A stretch of 64,000 bases of DNA from Pseudomonas sp. PDM05 (GTDB taxonomy: Bacteria > Pseudomonadota > Gammaproteobacteria > Pseudomonadales > Pseudomonadaceae). The first letter of the stretch is position 1; every line of letters starts with the position of its first letter. Location: the NCBI RefSeq assembly GCF_014851685.1, contig NZ_JACVAC010000001.1, positions 1-64,000 of the forward strand, written 5' to 3'. A program made the translations under genes and the position numbers. Positions 43,886 to 53,126 of this stretch are shown in pieces. The notes below the pieces were generated by a model that made no database searches, had not been told where the DNA came from, and worked only from the letters and a program-made list of their open reading frames with translations.

Positions 43886-44018
43886 TGTAGTGAGCGGGCT
43901 TGCCCGCGCCGGGGGGCGAAGCCGCCCCAACACGACCGACGCGGTGTTTCAGGGAGGTCGAGGTGCCTGGGTTTGGGGCGGCTTCGCCCCCCAGCGCGGG
44001 CAAGCCTGCTCACTACAT
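43886..44018. repeat. GTAGTGAGC-class REP element
   Basis: GTAGTGAGCGGGCTTGCCCG with GGGGCGAAGCCGCCCC on the left and the mirrored arms on the right, between the repeat protein and the ABC transporter genes. Confidence 0.85.
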
Positions 44019-44043
44019 GGCCCCGCCTGTTTCGGGTCGATGT

Positions 44044-44832
44044 CTACCAGTTTTCTCCCAGCCCGAGCAAGCCCAGGATCTGCCGCCGCAAGTCGACCAG
44101 ATACGGATCATCGCGATGCCTGGGGTACGGCCGTTCGATGGTCAACTGTGCCTGGATTTTTGCCGGGCGATCGCTGAATACGATCACGCGGTTGGCCAGC
44201 AGCAAGGCCTCTTCCACGTCATGGGTCACCAGCAACGCCGTGTAGCCCTGGCGTTGCCACAAGTCGATCAACTCTTTTTGCATGGTGATGCGCGTCAGGG
44301 AGTCCAGCTTGCCCAGCGGTTCGTCGAGGATCAGCAAGCGCGGTTGATTGACCAGCGCACGGGCCAACGCCACGCGCTGTGCCATGCCGCCGGACAACTG
44401 GCGCGGATAGGCGCGGGCGAACTGGCGCAGGCCGACCTTGTCCAGGGCCTCATCGACCTTGGCCGAATGCGTCTTGAGCAAACCCTGGGCTTCCAGGCCC
44501 AGCGCAACGTTGTCCCACACCCGGCGCCAAGGGTAGAGGGTCGGGTCCTGGAACACCACCACGCGGCTCGGGTCCGGCCCGGTGATGGGGGCGCCGTCGG
44601 CGAGCAAGCGCCCGGAATCCGCCGGTTCCAGCCCGGCGACCAAGCGCAGCAGGGTGGATTTGCCGCAGCCGGAAGGACCGAGCAGTGCGACGAATTCCCC
44701 CGGCGCCACGTCCAGCGACACCCGTTCCAACACCGGCAAATGCTCGCCGTCCAGGGCAAAACCGTGGCTGAGGTTGTCGATGCGCAGCGCCAATCCCGTC
44801 GACGCCGATACCGCGTGTGCCAGGGCTACCAT
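44044..44832 (-). CDS. ABC transporter ATPase, sulfonate/nitrate/taurine type
   Basis: ATP-binding subunit of 262 aa. Walker A GPSGCGKST, signature LSGGMAQRVALARAL, Walker B LLILDEPLGKLD and the D-loop are all complete. SsuB/TauB/NrtD branch. Overlaps the permease gene by seven bases. Forms one operon with the permease and binding protein (46860 to 44044). Confidence 0.9.
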   Translation of the reverse strand: MVALAHAVSASTGLALRIDNLSHGFALDGEHLPVLERVSLDVAPGEFVALLGPSGCGKSTLLRLVAGLEPADSGRLLADGAPITGPDPSRVVVFQDPTLYPWRRVWDNVALGLEAQGLLKTHSAKVDEALDKVGLRQFARAYPRQLSGGMAQRVALARALVNQPRLLILDEPLGKLDSLTRITMQKELIDLWQRQGYTALLVTHDVEEALLLANRVIVFSDRPAKIQAQLTIERPYPRHRDDPYLVDLRRQILGLLGLGENW

Positions 44833-45815
44833 TTCATCGCTCCTTTCTGCCAGGCCAGCAAGCGGTCACGCACCAGGAACAACCCGGTGATCAACCCCGA
44901 ACAGGCCAATGCCATGATCAACAGTGCGGCGTACATATTCGCGTAAGCAGCCCAGCCTTGGGCCCATTGCAGATACCAGCCGATGCCGGATTTGACCCCC
45001 ATCATTTCCGCCACCACCAGGGTCGAAAACGAGGCGCCCAAGCCCATGAACAAACCGACGAATACGTGGGGCAGCGCCGCCGGAATCGCCACTTTGAAAA
45101 TCAGGAAGCCTTGCTTGGCGCCGAGGGTGCGTGCCACGTCGTAATAGGCCTTATCCACGCTGGCCACACCGGACCAGGTCAGCACCGTGACCGGAAACCA
45201 GGTGGCCAGCGCGATCAGAAACACACTCGCGCTCCAACTGCTCGGAAACAGGAAAAAGCACAGCGGCAACAACGCCGTCGACGGCACCGGGCCAAGGATG
45301 CGCAGCAGCGGGTGCAACCAATAGCCAATACGCGTTGACCAACCGATGGCGACACCGGCGATAAACCCGCTGATCGCCCCCAGCGCCACGCCCGAACCGA
45401 GCAGCAACGCGGAGTTGAGCAGGCTGTCGGCCAGGCGTGCGTAGTCTTCGACGTACACCGCGAGCAAGGCCTGGGGTGGTGCAAAAAACGGCACCGGAAG
45501 GAGCGCGAGTTTGGCGGTGAACAGCTCCCAGATGCCCAGCAGCACCGGCAAGGCGATCAGCCACGGCGCGCCAGTACGCAGGCGCTGGCCCAGTTTGGCG
45601 ATACGCAGACCGAGCAGGCTCAGCACAACGAACAAGACCGCCAGACCCACACAGAGATTCGCCAAGCCTTGGGTCATCGGCCAATGGCGCACCGCGTTGG
45701 GCCAGTAGCTGATCAACAGCGCGACGGCCAGCCAGGCCGCCACCACGGCGGCGCCCTGCCCCCAGGCCTTGAATGTCAGCGGCGGGTTGAGGGTTGTCGC
45801 GTCAGCTGAAGACAT
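44826..45815 (-). CDS. ABC transporter permease, sulfonate/nitrate/taurine type
   Basis: Membrane subunit of 329 aa with an extra pair of N-terminal helices (about 15-70) before the usual BPD_transp_1 domain. The EAA-like loop reads YYDVARTLGAKQGFLIFKVA. Start set at ATG 45815 behind AAGGAG; a frame to 45836 exists. It overlaps the binding-protein gene by 14 bp. Confidence 0.87.
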   Translation of the reverse strand: MSSADATTLNPPLTFKAWGQGAAVVAAWLAVALLISYWPNAVRHWPMTQGLANLCVGLAVLFVVLSLLGLRIAKLGQRLRTGAPWLIALPVLLGIWELFTAKLALLPVPFFAPPQALLAVYVEDYARLADSLLNSALLLGSGVALGAISGFIAGVAIGWSTRIGYWLHPLLRILGPVPSTALLPLCFFLFPSSWSASVFLIALATWFPVTVLTWSGVASVDKAYYDVARTLGAKQGFLIFKVAIPAALPHVFVGLFMGLGASFSTLVVAEMMGVKSGIGWYLQWAQGWAAYANMYAALLIMALACSGLITGLFLVRDRLLAWQKGAMKW

Positions 45816-46860
45816 CGGCGGTGATCTCCTTGGCAAACTCCGCCGGGTCAGTGCTCTTGCTGATCACTTCGACGGTTTTCAGGTCGGTGACGTAAGTCAG
45901 GATTTCCTCGGTCAACGCCGCGCCCACCGCGTGGTGGCCGTGGGTGTGGTCGTGAAGGATCGCCTGCACTTCTTCCACCGAAGTGTTCAGCGCATGGGCC
46001 TGGAAGCCTTTGGCGACAGCTTCCGGGTGTTGCACGCTATAGTCATGGGCTTCGAGGATCGCCTGGGTCAGCGCCGCAACCACGCGTTTGTCTTCACGCA
46101 CCAACTTGCCGGTGACACCGACCACGCAGCAACTGAGGTTGGCGTATTCCTCCACCAGGTTGGTGGACAGTTCCCGCGCCACGCCGGACTTGATCAGGCG
46201 ATACATGAACGGGTCGCTGCCGCTCACCGCCTGCACTTCGCCGCGCTCCAGGGCGGTGCCGAGCAGGTCGGCGGGGTATAGGCGCCACTCCACGTCACGC
46301 ACCGGGTCAACGCCGTGTTTTTTCAGCAGGATCGAGAAGAAATTGCGGTCCGGGCTGGCCATGTCGGTGACGCCAATGGCCTTGCCCTTGAGGTCTTCCA
46401 GCTTGCTGATACGGCCATTCGCGGCACTGAGCAAACGCAGGCAACCGCCGTGGGTACCGGCGGTGAGTTTGACGTCGAAGCCCTGCTCCAGTGCCTTGAG
46501 CCAACGCAGCGCCATGCCCACGCCCGCATCGGCCTTGCCGGTGGCGATGGCCTCCAGCAGCACCTCGGTGGAGTTGCCGAAGTTGACCAATTCCACGTCC
46601 AGGTTGTGCCGGGTAAAAAAGCCCTGCCCGTGGGCGATCACCACCGGAGCCAGGCATACGGCGTTGAGGTTGACGGCCAGCTTGAGTTTGCGCGGGGCGT
46701 CGAGGCGGATGAAATCGCCAGTGCCCGAGGGCTGCTGCGGCGTGTGGTGGCCGGCGTGTTCGTCGGCACCGAAAGCCAGGTGCGGCAGCGTCAGGCCGGC
46801 CAGGGTGATGCCGGCCATGCCGAGCAAGTGGCGACGGGTCAAATGGTCGAATGCAGCCAT
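45802..46860 (-). CDS. ABC transporter substrate-binding protein with Tat-type signal and His-rich segments
   Basis: Binding protein of 352 aa, NMT1/SsuA-like fold. The N-terminus TRRHLLGMAGITLAGLTL is a twin-arginine-type signal. Mature residues soon give DEHAGHHTPQQ, and near residue 300 there is HDHTHGHHAVG, both rich in His. A Cys pair (NLSCCVVG) is present. Ligand not evident: sulfonate-type by family, but the His segments hint at metal binding. Divergent from the SsuA-like gene at 47100. Confidence 0.83.
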   Translation of the reverse strand: MAAFDHLTRRHLLGMAGITLAGLTLPHLAFGADEHAGHHTPQQPSGTGDFIRLDAPRKLKLAVNLNAVCLAPVVIAHGQGFFTRHNLDVELVNFGNSTEVLLEAIATGKADAGVGMALRWLKALEQGFDVKLTAGTHGGCLRLLSAANGRISKLEDLKGKAIGVTDMASPDRNFFSILLKKHGVDPVRDVEWRLYPADLLGTALERGEVQAVSGSDPFMYRLIKSGVARELSTNLVEEYANLSCCVVGVTGKLVREDKRVVAALTQAILEAHDYSVQHPEAVAKGFQAHALNTSVEEVQAILHDHTHGHHAVGAALTEEILTYVTDLKTVEVISKSTDPAEFAKEITADVFS

Positions 46861-47099
46861 GGAGAGTTTCCCTTCAAAGAGGCCAGCAGCCATATGCCAA
46901 AAATTGCACAGGGCTCGAAAATAAATCGCTTTCGATTATATTAATGACGAATGATTATGAAAGGACCCTATAATTCTATGGTTATGCCCGATTCGTCGGA
47001 TCGCGGAAAAAGTGCCCTAAGCTAAGATCGAAAGAGTATTTATCGAATAGTTTTTAGAACTTTAAGATTGGCCGCATTCCGTTGAAGATCGAGCCTGCC

Positions 47100-48044
47100 A
47101 TGTCTATCCGTCGCCCCCTCGCCGCTGCATTCGGGCTGTTGGCCCTCTGCGTTGCGATCAGTGCCGAAGCCCAGGAGACCCTGCGTATCGGTTATCAGAA
47201 GTCGTCCACCCTGATCACTCTGTTGAAGACCCAGGGCACCTTGGAAACAGCCCTCAAGGCTGAACACATTGACGTGTCCTGGCACGAGTTCCCCAGTGGC
47301 CTGCCGCTGCTCGAAGCGTTGAATGTGGGCAACGTCGACATCAGCGCCGACGTCGCCGACACCGTGCCGATCTTCGCCCAGGCGGCCCAGGCCAAACTCA
47401 CCTACTTCGCCCAGGAAGCGCCCTCGCCTTCGGCCCAGGCCATCGTGGTGCGCAAGGACTCGCCGATCCAGCAGCTCAGCGATTTGAAAGGCAAGAAAAT
47501 CGCGGTGACCAAGGCCGCCGGTACCCACTATTTGCTGATCGCTGCACTGGCCAAGGCCGGGTTGGCATTCGCCGACATCGAGCCCGCCTACCTGTCCCCC
47601 GCCGACGGCCGCGCCGCGTTCGAGAACAATAAGGTGGATGCCTGGGTCACCTGGGAACCCTTCCTCACCGGCGTGCAGCGCCAACTGCCGACCCGCACCC
47701 TCACGGACGGCAGCGGGCTGGCCAGCTACAAGCGTTACTACCTGACCGGCACCCCGTACGCCAAGGCCCATCCCGAGGTGTTGAAGGTGGTGTATGAGCA
47801 GTTGGAAAAAGCCGGGAAATGGGTGAAGAGCAACCCGCAGGACGCAGCAAAAGTGCTCGGCCCGCTGTGGGGCAACCTGGATGTCGCCACGGTGGAAGCG
47901 GCGAATGCGCACCGCAGCTACCTGGTGCAGCCGGTGACGGTCGAGCAGTTGGGTGAACAGCAGAAGATTGCCGATGCGTTCTTCAAGGCGGGCTTGCTCC
48001 CCAAATCCGTGGATGCCAAGGATGTCGACACCTGGAAGCCGTAA
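47100..48044 (+). CDS. Aliphatic sulfonate-binding protein (SsuA family)
   Basis: Periplasmic binding protein of 314 aa. Signal peptide 1-24 ending SAEAQ. ETLRIGYQKSSTLITLLK and FPSGLPLLEALNVGNVDI are SsuA-family blocks, as is VDAWVTWEPF. Start at ATG 47100; a TTG at 47082 is less likely. No transporter genes follow it; the divergent permease-ATPase operon (44044-46860) is the obvious partner, giving that importer two binding proteins. The 239-bp divergent gap (46861-47099) is AT-rich and contains TAGAACTTTA, reminiscent of the sulfur block, but no leader element. Confidence 0.87.
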   Translation: MSIRRPLAAAFGLLALCVAISAEAQETLRIGYQKSSTLITLLKTQGTLETALKAEHIDVSWHEFPSGLPLLEALNVGNVDISADVADTVPIFAQAAQAKLTYFAQEAPSPSAQAIVVRKDSPIQQLSDLKGKKIAVTKAAGTHYLLIAALAKAGLAFADIEPAYLSPADGRAAFENNKVDAWVTWEPFLTGVQRQLPTRTLTDGSGLASYKRYYLTGTPYAKAHPEVLKVVYEQLEKAGKWVKSNPQDAAKVLGPLWGNLDVATVEAANAHRSYLVQPVTVEQLGEQQKIADAFFKAGLLPKSVDAKDVDTWKP

Positions 48045-48090
48045 CCGGGTCAACTGTGGAACGGGCTTGGGTGCGAGGACGCGAAGGGCA

Positions 48091-48450
48091 TTAGTGAGGC
48101 TACGAAGGCGGTGGGACTGTTGGTGGAGGTGTTGGCTGAACCAGCGCTTTCGCGGGCAAGCCCGCTCCCACAGGTGATCGGCGGTGCTGGGCTGTCAGTG
48201 TTCGGCCGGAGGTCGCCCAGACACTGCCAATCTCCTGTGGGAGCTGTCGAACTTTAGTGAGGCTGCGAAGGCGGTGGGACTGTTGGTGGAGGTGTTGGCT
48301 GAACCAGCGCTTTCGCGGGCAAGCCCGCTCCCACAGTTGGTCGGCGGTGCTGGGCTGTCAGTGTTCGGCTGGAGGTCGCCCTGACACTGCCAATCTGCTG
48401 TGGGAGCTGTCGAACTTTAGTGAGGCTGCGAAGGCGGCGGGACTGTTGGT
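48091..48450. repeat. 163-bp tandem array with REP cores
   Basis: TTAGTGAGGCTRCGAAGGCG recurs at 48091, 48254 and 48417, giving two full 163-bp units and a partial third. Each unit includes GCGGGCAAGCCCGCTCCCACA. The units differ at only a few positions. Within the 514-bp gap 48045-48559, the rest is the IS-end-like repeat below and a few bases of a REP arm. Confidence 0.9.
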
Positions 48451-48492
48451 TCCAGGGCATGATCAGTTACCTCCTGATCATGCGTATTAACC

Positions 48493-48538
48493 TGTAAACC
48501 ATGTCCCCGGTTAGATATGTAAACGATGTCCCCGGTTT
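48493..48538. mobile_element. Possible IS-end remnant: TGTAAAC direct repeats
   Basis: TGTAAACCATGTCCCCGGTT (48493-48512) and TGTAAACGATGTCCCCGGTT (from 48518) are 25 bp apart. Repeated copies of a TGTAAAC...CCCCGG motif are typical of the ends of IS21-like elements. No transposase or second end is visible, so this is a remnant at most. Confidence 0.4.
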
Positions 48539-48559
48539 GTACCGGGGCAAGCCCGCTCA

Positions 48560-49249
48560 CTACTGCAACCTACGCGCCGCCACCGCCCCCAACACCCCGC
48601 CCACCATCGGCGCCAGCCAGAACAGCCATAACTGCGCGATGTACTCACCCCCCGCAAACAGTGCCGGCCCGGTGCTGCGTGCCGGGTTCACCGACGTGTT
48701 GGTCACCGGGATCAGCACCAAGTGAATCAGGGTCAGTGCCAAGCCAATCGCAATCGGTGCAAACCCTGGCACCGCGCCCGGAGCGGTCACGCGCATGATG
48801 ATGAACACAAAGAAGAACGTGGCGATCAATTCGGCCAGCAGCGCGGCTTTCATATCGAACTGGCCTGGACTCAAGGGCCCGTAACCGTTGGCGGCAAAAC
48901 CACCCGCGGTAAAGCCTGGCTGCCCGTTGGCAATCAGGTACAACGCTGCAGCCGCAACGATCGCAGCGCTGACTTGCGCGGCGAGGTATGGCAACACGTC
49001 CACGCCGGCCATCCGCCGCCCGGCCCATAGGCCAACCGTCACCGCCGGGTTGAAATGCCCGCCCGAGATGCCGCCCACCGCATAGGCCATGGTCAGCACG
49101 GTGAGGCCGAACGCCAGGGATACGCCCACAAATCCAATGCCCAACTCCGGAAAGGCCGCCGCCAGGATGGCGCTGCCACAGCCGCCAAAGGTCAGCCAGA
49201 AAGTACCGAGAAACTCTGCGGTCAAACGCTTTTGCACAATCGACTCCAT
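48560..49249 (-). CDS. aqpZ: Aquaporin Z
   Basis: Water channel of 229 aa with six membrane helices and both NPA motifs: [11 protein letters not shown] (NPA at 67-69) and [13 protein letters not shown] in the second half. The Arg after the second NPA and the His-containing selectivity filter fit a water channel rather than a glycerol facilitator. Ends at RRLQ next to the REP/IS remnant. Confidence 0.93.
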   Translation of the reverse strand: MESIVQKRLTAEFLGTFWLTFGGCGSAILAAAFPELGIGFVGVSLAFGLTVLTMAYAVGGISGGHFNPAVTVGLWAGRRMAGVDVLPYLAAQVSAAIVAAAALYLIANGQPGFTAGGFAANGYGPLSPGQFDMKAALLAELIATFFFVFIIMRVTAPGAVPGFAPIAIGLALTLIHLVLIPVTNTSVNPARSTGPALFAGGEYIAQLWLFWLAPMVGGVLGAVAARRLQ

Positions 49250-49339
49250 TGCTGTTCACGTGCCGCCACCACAGGACGTGGGCGGTCCTGGGTGACGGTA
49301 GCAATGGGTCTTGAGGCGCCCTATAAGACTTGTCCGGTT

Positions 49340-50524
49340 TTAGCCGTGCGGCACACCCTGCCCAAACCGCCGAATCGCCAGGCAATACCCAACCAACGCC
49401 AGCGCCGCCAACAACCCGCCCGCCGCGCCGATCCAGGCGAAGCCGAACTGGCTGCCGACCCAACTGCCCATCAGGGCGCCGCCGCCGATGCCGATGTTGT
49501 AGATGCCGGAGAACATCGCCATGGCCACGTCGGTGGCGTCCGGTGCGAGGACCAGCACCTTGGACTGCATCGCCAGGCCGAAGCCCATGATCGCCATGCC
49601 CCAGAAGATGCTCAGGCCGACGAGGTAGGATTCAGCACCGCTCAACGGCAGCATCAGCGCCAGGCACGCGGCGAGGATGGACACTGCGCCGACCACGAAC
49701 AGGTGCGGGTTGAGGCGGTGCACCAGGCTGAACAACAGCGAGCCGATGATGCCCGCACCACCGAAGACCAGCAGGATCAGGGTCACCGCACTGCCGCTCA
49801 TGCCGGCCACGCCTTCGACGAAGGGCTCGATGTAGCTGTAGGCGGTGAATTGCGCGGTCACCGTCAGCGCGGTGAGCACGTAGAGCGCCACCAGCGCCGG
49901 GCGTTTGAATAACAGCGGCAGGCTGCGCAGCGAGCCGGAGTTCTGGCTTGGCAATAGCGGCAAGGTGCGCGCCAGCCAGAACACCAGGGCCGCGGCGAAC
50001 GCGCCGATCACCAGGAAAGTGGTGCGCCAGCCCATGGCTTCGCCGAGCAGGCGACCCAGCGGAATCCCCAATACCATGGCCAAGGAGGTGCCGGTAGCCA
50101 ACAGGCCGAGGGCCTGCACCTGCTTGCCTTCCGGCGCCAGGCGCACGGCGAGCGACGCGGTGATCGACCAGAACAACGCATGGGACAAAGCGATGCCGAC
50201 GCGACTGACCATCAACAGGCCAAAGCTGGTGGCGACGCTGGACAGCACATGACTGGCGATAAACAGGCCGAACAGCACGATCAGCAGCTTGCGCCGTTCG
50301 ACGTTGCGGGTCAGCAGCATCACCGGCAGCGACGTCAGCGACACGATCCATGCGTAGATGGTCAGCATCAGGCCGACGCTGGACACCGGCATGTCAAAGC
50401 TGGCGCCGATGGCGCTGAGCAACCCGACGGGCACGAATTCGGTGGTGTTGAACACAAAGGCGGCCAACGCGAGGGCGAAGACCGGTTGCCAGTTGGCTTG
50501 GGGAGTTGCAGCTGAATGGCTCAT
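49340..50524 (-). CDS. MFS exporter (SotB-like sugar efflux/drug resistance)
   Basis: Twelve-helix major facilitator of 394 aa. [19 protein letters not shown] at the first helix and the DHA1-type [15 protein letters not shown] loop place it with the SotB/AraJ/YdhP-like exporters. The substrate is not inferable. Separated from aqpZ by 90 bp. Confidence 0.86.
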   Translation of the reverse strand: MSHSAATPQANWQPVFALALAAFVFNTTEFVPVGLLSAIGASFDMPVSSVGLMLTIYAWIVSLTSLPVMLLTRNVERRKLLIVLFGLFIASHVLSSVATSFGLLMVSRVGIALSHALFWSITASLAVRLAPEGKQVQALGLLATGTSLAMVLGIPLGRLLGEAMGWRTTFLVIGAFAAALVFWLARTLPLLPSQNSGSLRSLPLLFKRPALVALYVLTALTVTAQFTAYSYIEPFVEGVAGMSGSAVTLILLVFGGAGIIGSLLFSLVHRLNPHLFVVGAVSILAACLALMLPLSGAESYLVGLSIFWGMAIMGFGLAMQSKVLVLAPDATDVAMAMFSGIYNIGIGGGALMGSWVGSQFGFAWIGAAGGLLAALALVGYCLAIRRFGQGVPHG

Positions 50525-50647
50525 TGAAGGGCGCGGTACTCGGACGATGATCAGGCGGCCACCCAGGACAAGCGCCGCCGCCGGGCATTCTATAGGTTTC
50601 TGGCCCGGCTGTTGGCGCTGTTCCGAATCAAAAATCCATCAATTTCG

Positions 50648-51010
50648 TCATGGCGCGGTCATGGTGACCACGTAGAGCCCGGACTGAATCGGCTTTCCAG
50701 CGGCGTCGACCAGCTCATACCGTTGGTCGTAATAGCGCCCGTCGCCGCTGTCGCTCACCAATTTGACGTTGGCTGGCGCATTGCCCAGCGCTTTGACGCT
50801 GCCGACCGAACGCACATCAAACCCGCTGCCGCGACTGGCCTGCGGGCAGCCCTTCAACTCCAGCGTCCGGCCGCCCACCGCAGCCGACTCACAACCCGGC
50901 ATGACCACACTGCCGGAAAACCGGATGACACCGGAGGGTGCAGCCATGCTCACCCCCGTCCACATTGCAAGAAAGCCGGTGAGCACTGACAAACGCATAA
51001 CGTTGTTCAT
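50648..51010 (-). CDS. Small exported type 1 fimbrial-like protein
   Basis: Exported protein of 120 aa. Signal peptide 1-23 (ending SMA), then VIRFSGSVVMPGCE with a second Cys at about 54 (ELKGCPQ), the usual N-terminal pattern of chaperone-usher pilins. No chaperone or usher gene is near. AAGGA precedes ATG. The family assignment rests on this pattern and is moderate. Confidence 0.6.
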   Translation of the reverse strand: MNNVMRLSVLTGFLAMWTGVSMAAPSGVIRFSGSVVMPGCESAAVGGRTLELKGCPQASRGSGFDVRSVGSVKALGNAPANVKLVSDSGDGRYYDQRYELVDAAGKPIQSGLYVVTMTAP

Positions 51011-51096
51011 GACGACATTCCTTCTTGGGTTGTTAACAAGAATGTCGTCTGGCCCCGAATTTACTTGAGGCTACTCGTCAGCATCTGAAGGAAAAA

Positions 51097-52095
51097 TTAC
51101 GGGTCCACCTGCCCCATCAACTCCGGAATCGACTCCGGCCGATTCGCATAGCGCTGCGCCAACGCCGCACACACCATCAGCTGGATCTGGTGAAACAGCA
51201 TCAACGGCAGGATCAGCACGCCCATGCTCGCCCCGGCGAACAACACCTGGGCCATCGGCACCCCGGTCGCCAGGCTTTTCTTCGAGCCACAGAACAGGAT
51301 GGTGATGCGGTCTTCCTGGTTGAAGCCAAAGGCCTTGGCCAGCACCGTCGAGGCCACCAGCACCAGGGCCAGCAACACGCAGCACGCCACCACCAGGCCG
51401 CCGAGCTCCCACAGCGGGATCTGGTGCCAGATCCCCTCATTGACCGCTTCGCTGAACGCGCCGTAGACCACCAGCAGGATCGAACCCTGATCGACGAATT
51501 TCAGCCAGGCCTTGTTGCGCCCCACCCACGCGCCAATCCAGCGGCGGGCGATCTGCCCGGCGATAAACGGCAGCAGCAGTTGCACGCTGATTTTCACAAT
51601 GGCGTCGAGGGTGCTGCTGCCTTCGCCGTGCACATTGAGCAGCAGCGTCACCAGCAACGGCGTGAGGAAAATCCCAAACAGGCTGGACGCCGCCGCGCTG
51701 CAAATTGCCGCCGGGATATTGCCCCGCGCCAGGGAAGTAAAGGCAATCGCCGACTGCACCGTGGCCGGCAGCGCGCAGAGGTAAAGCATGCCCATGTACA
51801 GCTCGTTGCCGATCAGCGGCGACAGCAGCGGTTTGAGCGCCAGGCCCAGCAGCGGGAACAGCACAAAGGTCAGGCTGAACACCAACAAATGCAGACGCCA
51901 ATGCCCGGCCCCGGCAATGATCGCCTGGTTCGACAGCTTGGCGCCGTGCAGGAAAAACAGCAGCGCGATGGCCAGGTTGGTCACCCAACCAAACGCCACG
52001 GCGGTCTGGCCGCTGGCGGGCAGCAATGAGGCGAGGATCACCGTGGCGATCAGGGTCAGGGTGAAGTTGTCAGGGAGAAAACGCGGACGAGTCAT
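51097..52095 (-). CDS. SBF-family transporter (bile acid:sodium symporter-like, YfeH type)
   Basis: Membrane protein of 332 aa with nine to ten helices. LPASGQTAVAFGWVTNLAIA, FLHGAKLSNQAI and LPATVQSAIAFTSLARGNIP are marks of the SBF-like (putative Na-dependent) branch. The real substrate is unknown. Divergent from the AraC gene at 52169 across 73 bp, which suggests that regulator controls it. Confidence 0.88.
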   Translation of the reverse strand: MTRPRFLPDNFTLTLIATVILASLLPASGQTAVAFGWVTNLAIALLFFLHGAKLSNQAIIAGAGHWRLHLLVFSLTFVLFPLLGLALKPLLSPLIGNELYMGMLYLCALPATVQSAIAFTSLARGNIPAAICSAAASSLFGIFLTPLLVTLLLNVHGEGSSTLDAIVKISVQLLLPFIAGQIARRWIGAWVGRNKAWLKFVDQGSILLVVYGAFSEAVNEGIWHQIPLWELGGLVVACCVLLALVLVASTVLAKAFGFNQEDRITILFCGSKKSLATGVPMAQVLFAGASMGVLILPLMLFHQIQLMVCAALAQRYANRPESIPELMGQVDP

Positions 52096-52168
52096 AAGTA
52101 GGTCTTCCGGGGGTTGCCAAGAGCGTCTGGACGACTCTAACGTAACGGCTTGTTACCGACTAACGCCA

Positions 52169-52969
52169 ATGAGCCAACAAATGCCGCCTAAAGGACAGGA
52201 CAAAACCGTTCGCCGCAGTGTACCCGGGCTTGCCAGCCTGCCGCGGCCGGTGTACGGGCGCACCGAATCGCTGCCCAACCGTGCGCTGACCCGCCGCCAC
52301 AGTCACCCGTGGGTGCAGTTGTCGTATGCGATTGCCGGGGTGCTGGAGATCCAGACAAGCGTCGGCCGCTTCGTCGCCCCGCCGCAGCGCGCGGTATGGA
52401 TTCCGGCGGGCATGCCGCACCGCGTGTTCAGTTCGCCGCGCACGGAAATGCGCAGCCTCTACCTGGACTGCCGCGTCACCGCCTGGGCGGATGCGCGTTG
52501 CCATGTGCTGGAGGTCAGTAGCCTGCTGCGCGAATTGATCCGCAGCTTCAGCGAATTGCCGGTGGAATATGCCGAGGATGGCCCGGATGGGCGCCTGGCC
52601 CAGGTGGTGCTGGACCAACTGGCGGCAGCGCCCCAGGTGGACTTGATGCTGCCGCTACCACTGGACCCGCGTTTGCGCCAGATCTACCGCAGCCTGAACC
52701 TGCACCCGGAACAGCAGACCACCCTGGGGGACTGGAGCCGCAAGTTGGCCGTGAGTGAAAAGACCCTGAGCCGCTTGTTCCTGAGCGATACCGGGCTGAC
52801 GTTCCGCGCCTGGCGCCAGCGCCTGCGCTTGCTGACCGCCCTGCCCGCCCTGGAACGCGGCGAGCGGGTCACGGATGTGGCGCTGGGGTGTGGGTATGAG
52901 TCGACGTCAGCGTTTATCAATGCGTTTCGCCAGCAATTCGATGCGACGCCCGGCGAGTTTTTCCGCTGA
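52169..52969 (+). CDS. AraC-family regulator (cupin N-domain)
   Basis: Regulator of 266 aa: N-terminal cupin (about 40-100, RRHSHPWVQLSYAIAGVLEI) and C-terminal double helix-turn-helix (about 165-262). It belongs to the NimR/YdeO-like group that commonly controls an adjacent divergent exporter. ATG 52169 chosen; a much longer open frame from 51788 is antisense to the transporter and rejected. Confidence 0.85.
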   Translation: MSQQMPPKGQDKTVRRSVPGLASLPRPVYGRTESLPNRALTRRHSHPWVQLSYAIAGVLEIQTSVGRFVAPPQRAVWIPAGMPHRVFSSPRTEMRSLYLDCRVTAWADARCHVLEVSSLLRELIRSFSELPVEYAEDGPDGRLAQVVLDQLAAAPQVDLMLPLPLDPRLRQIYRSLNLHPEQQTTLGDWSRKLAVSEKTLSRLFLSDTGLTFRAWRQRLRLLTALPALERGERVTDVALGCGYESTSAFINAFRQQFDATPGEFFR

Positions 52970-53001
52970 AACCCTCGACACATCAGATACAGGAGACCCA
53001 G

Positions 53002-53108
53002 TCTGGGAGCGGGCTTGTGTGGGAGCGGGCTTGCTCGCGAAGACGGTGTATCAGACCCAAACATGTTGACTGACCCACCGCATTCGCGAGCAAGCCCGCT
53101 CCCACATT
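53002..53108. repeat. REP palindrome with partial duplication
   Basis: CTGGGAGCGGGCTTG is joined to TGTGGGAGCGGGCTTGCTCG with the inverted arm ending CCCACATTTT at 53110. Confidence 0.83.
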
Positions 53109-53126
53109 TTGATTGAGATAGGCCCG

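Noticed and set aside
46861..47099. Fourth copy of the sulfur promoter module between the two binding-protein genes
   Set aside because: Only TAGAACTTTA resembles the block; spacing to a -10 and the leader element are absent.
51788..52168. N-terminal extension of the AraC gene
   Set aside because: Lies antisense over the SBF transporter gene; the ATG at 52169 gives a normal-size regulator.
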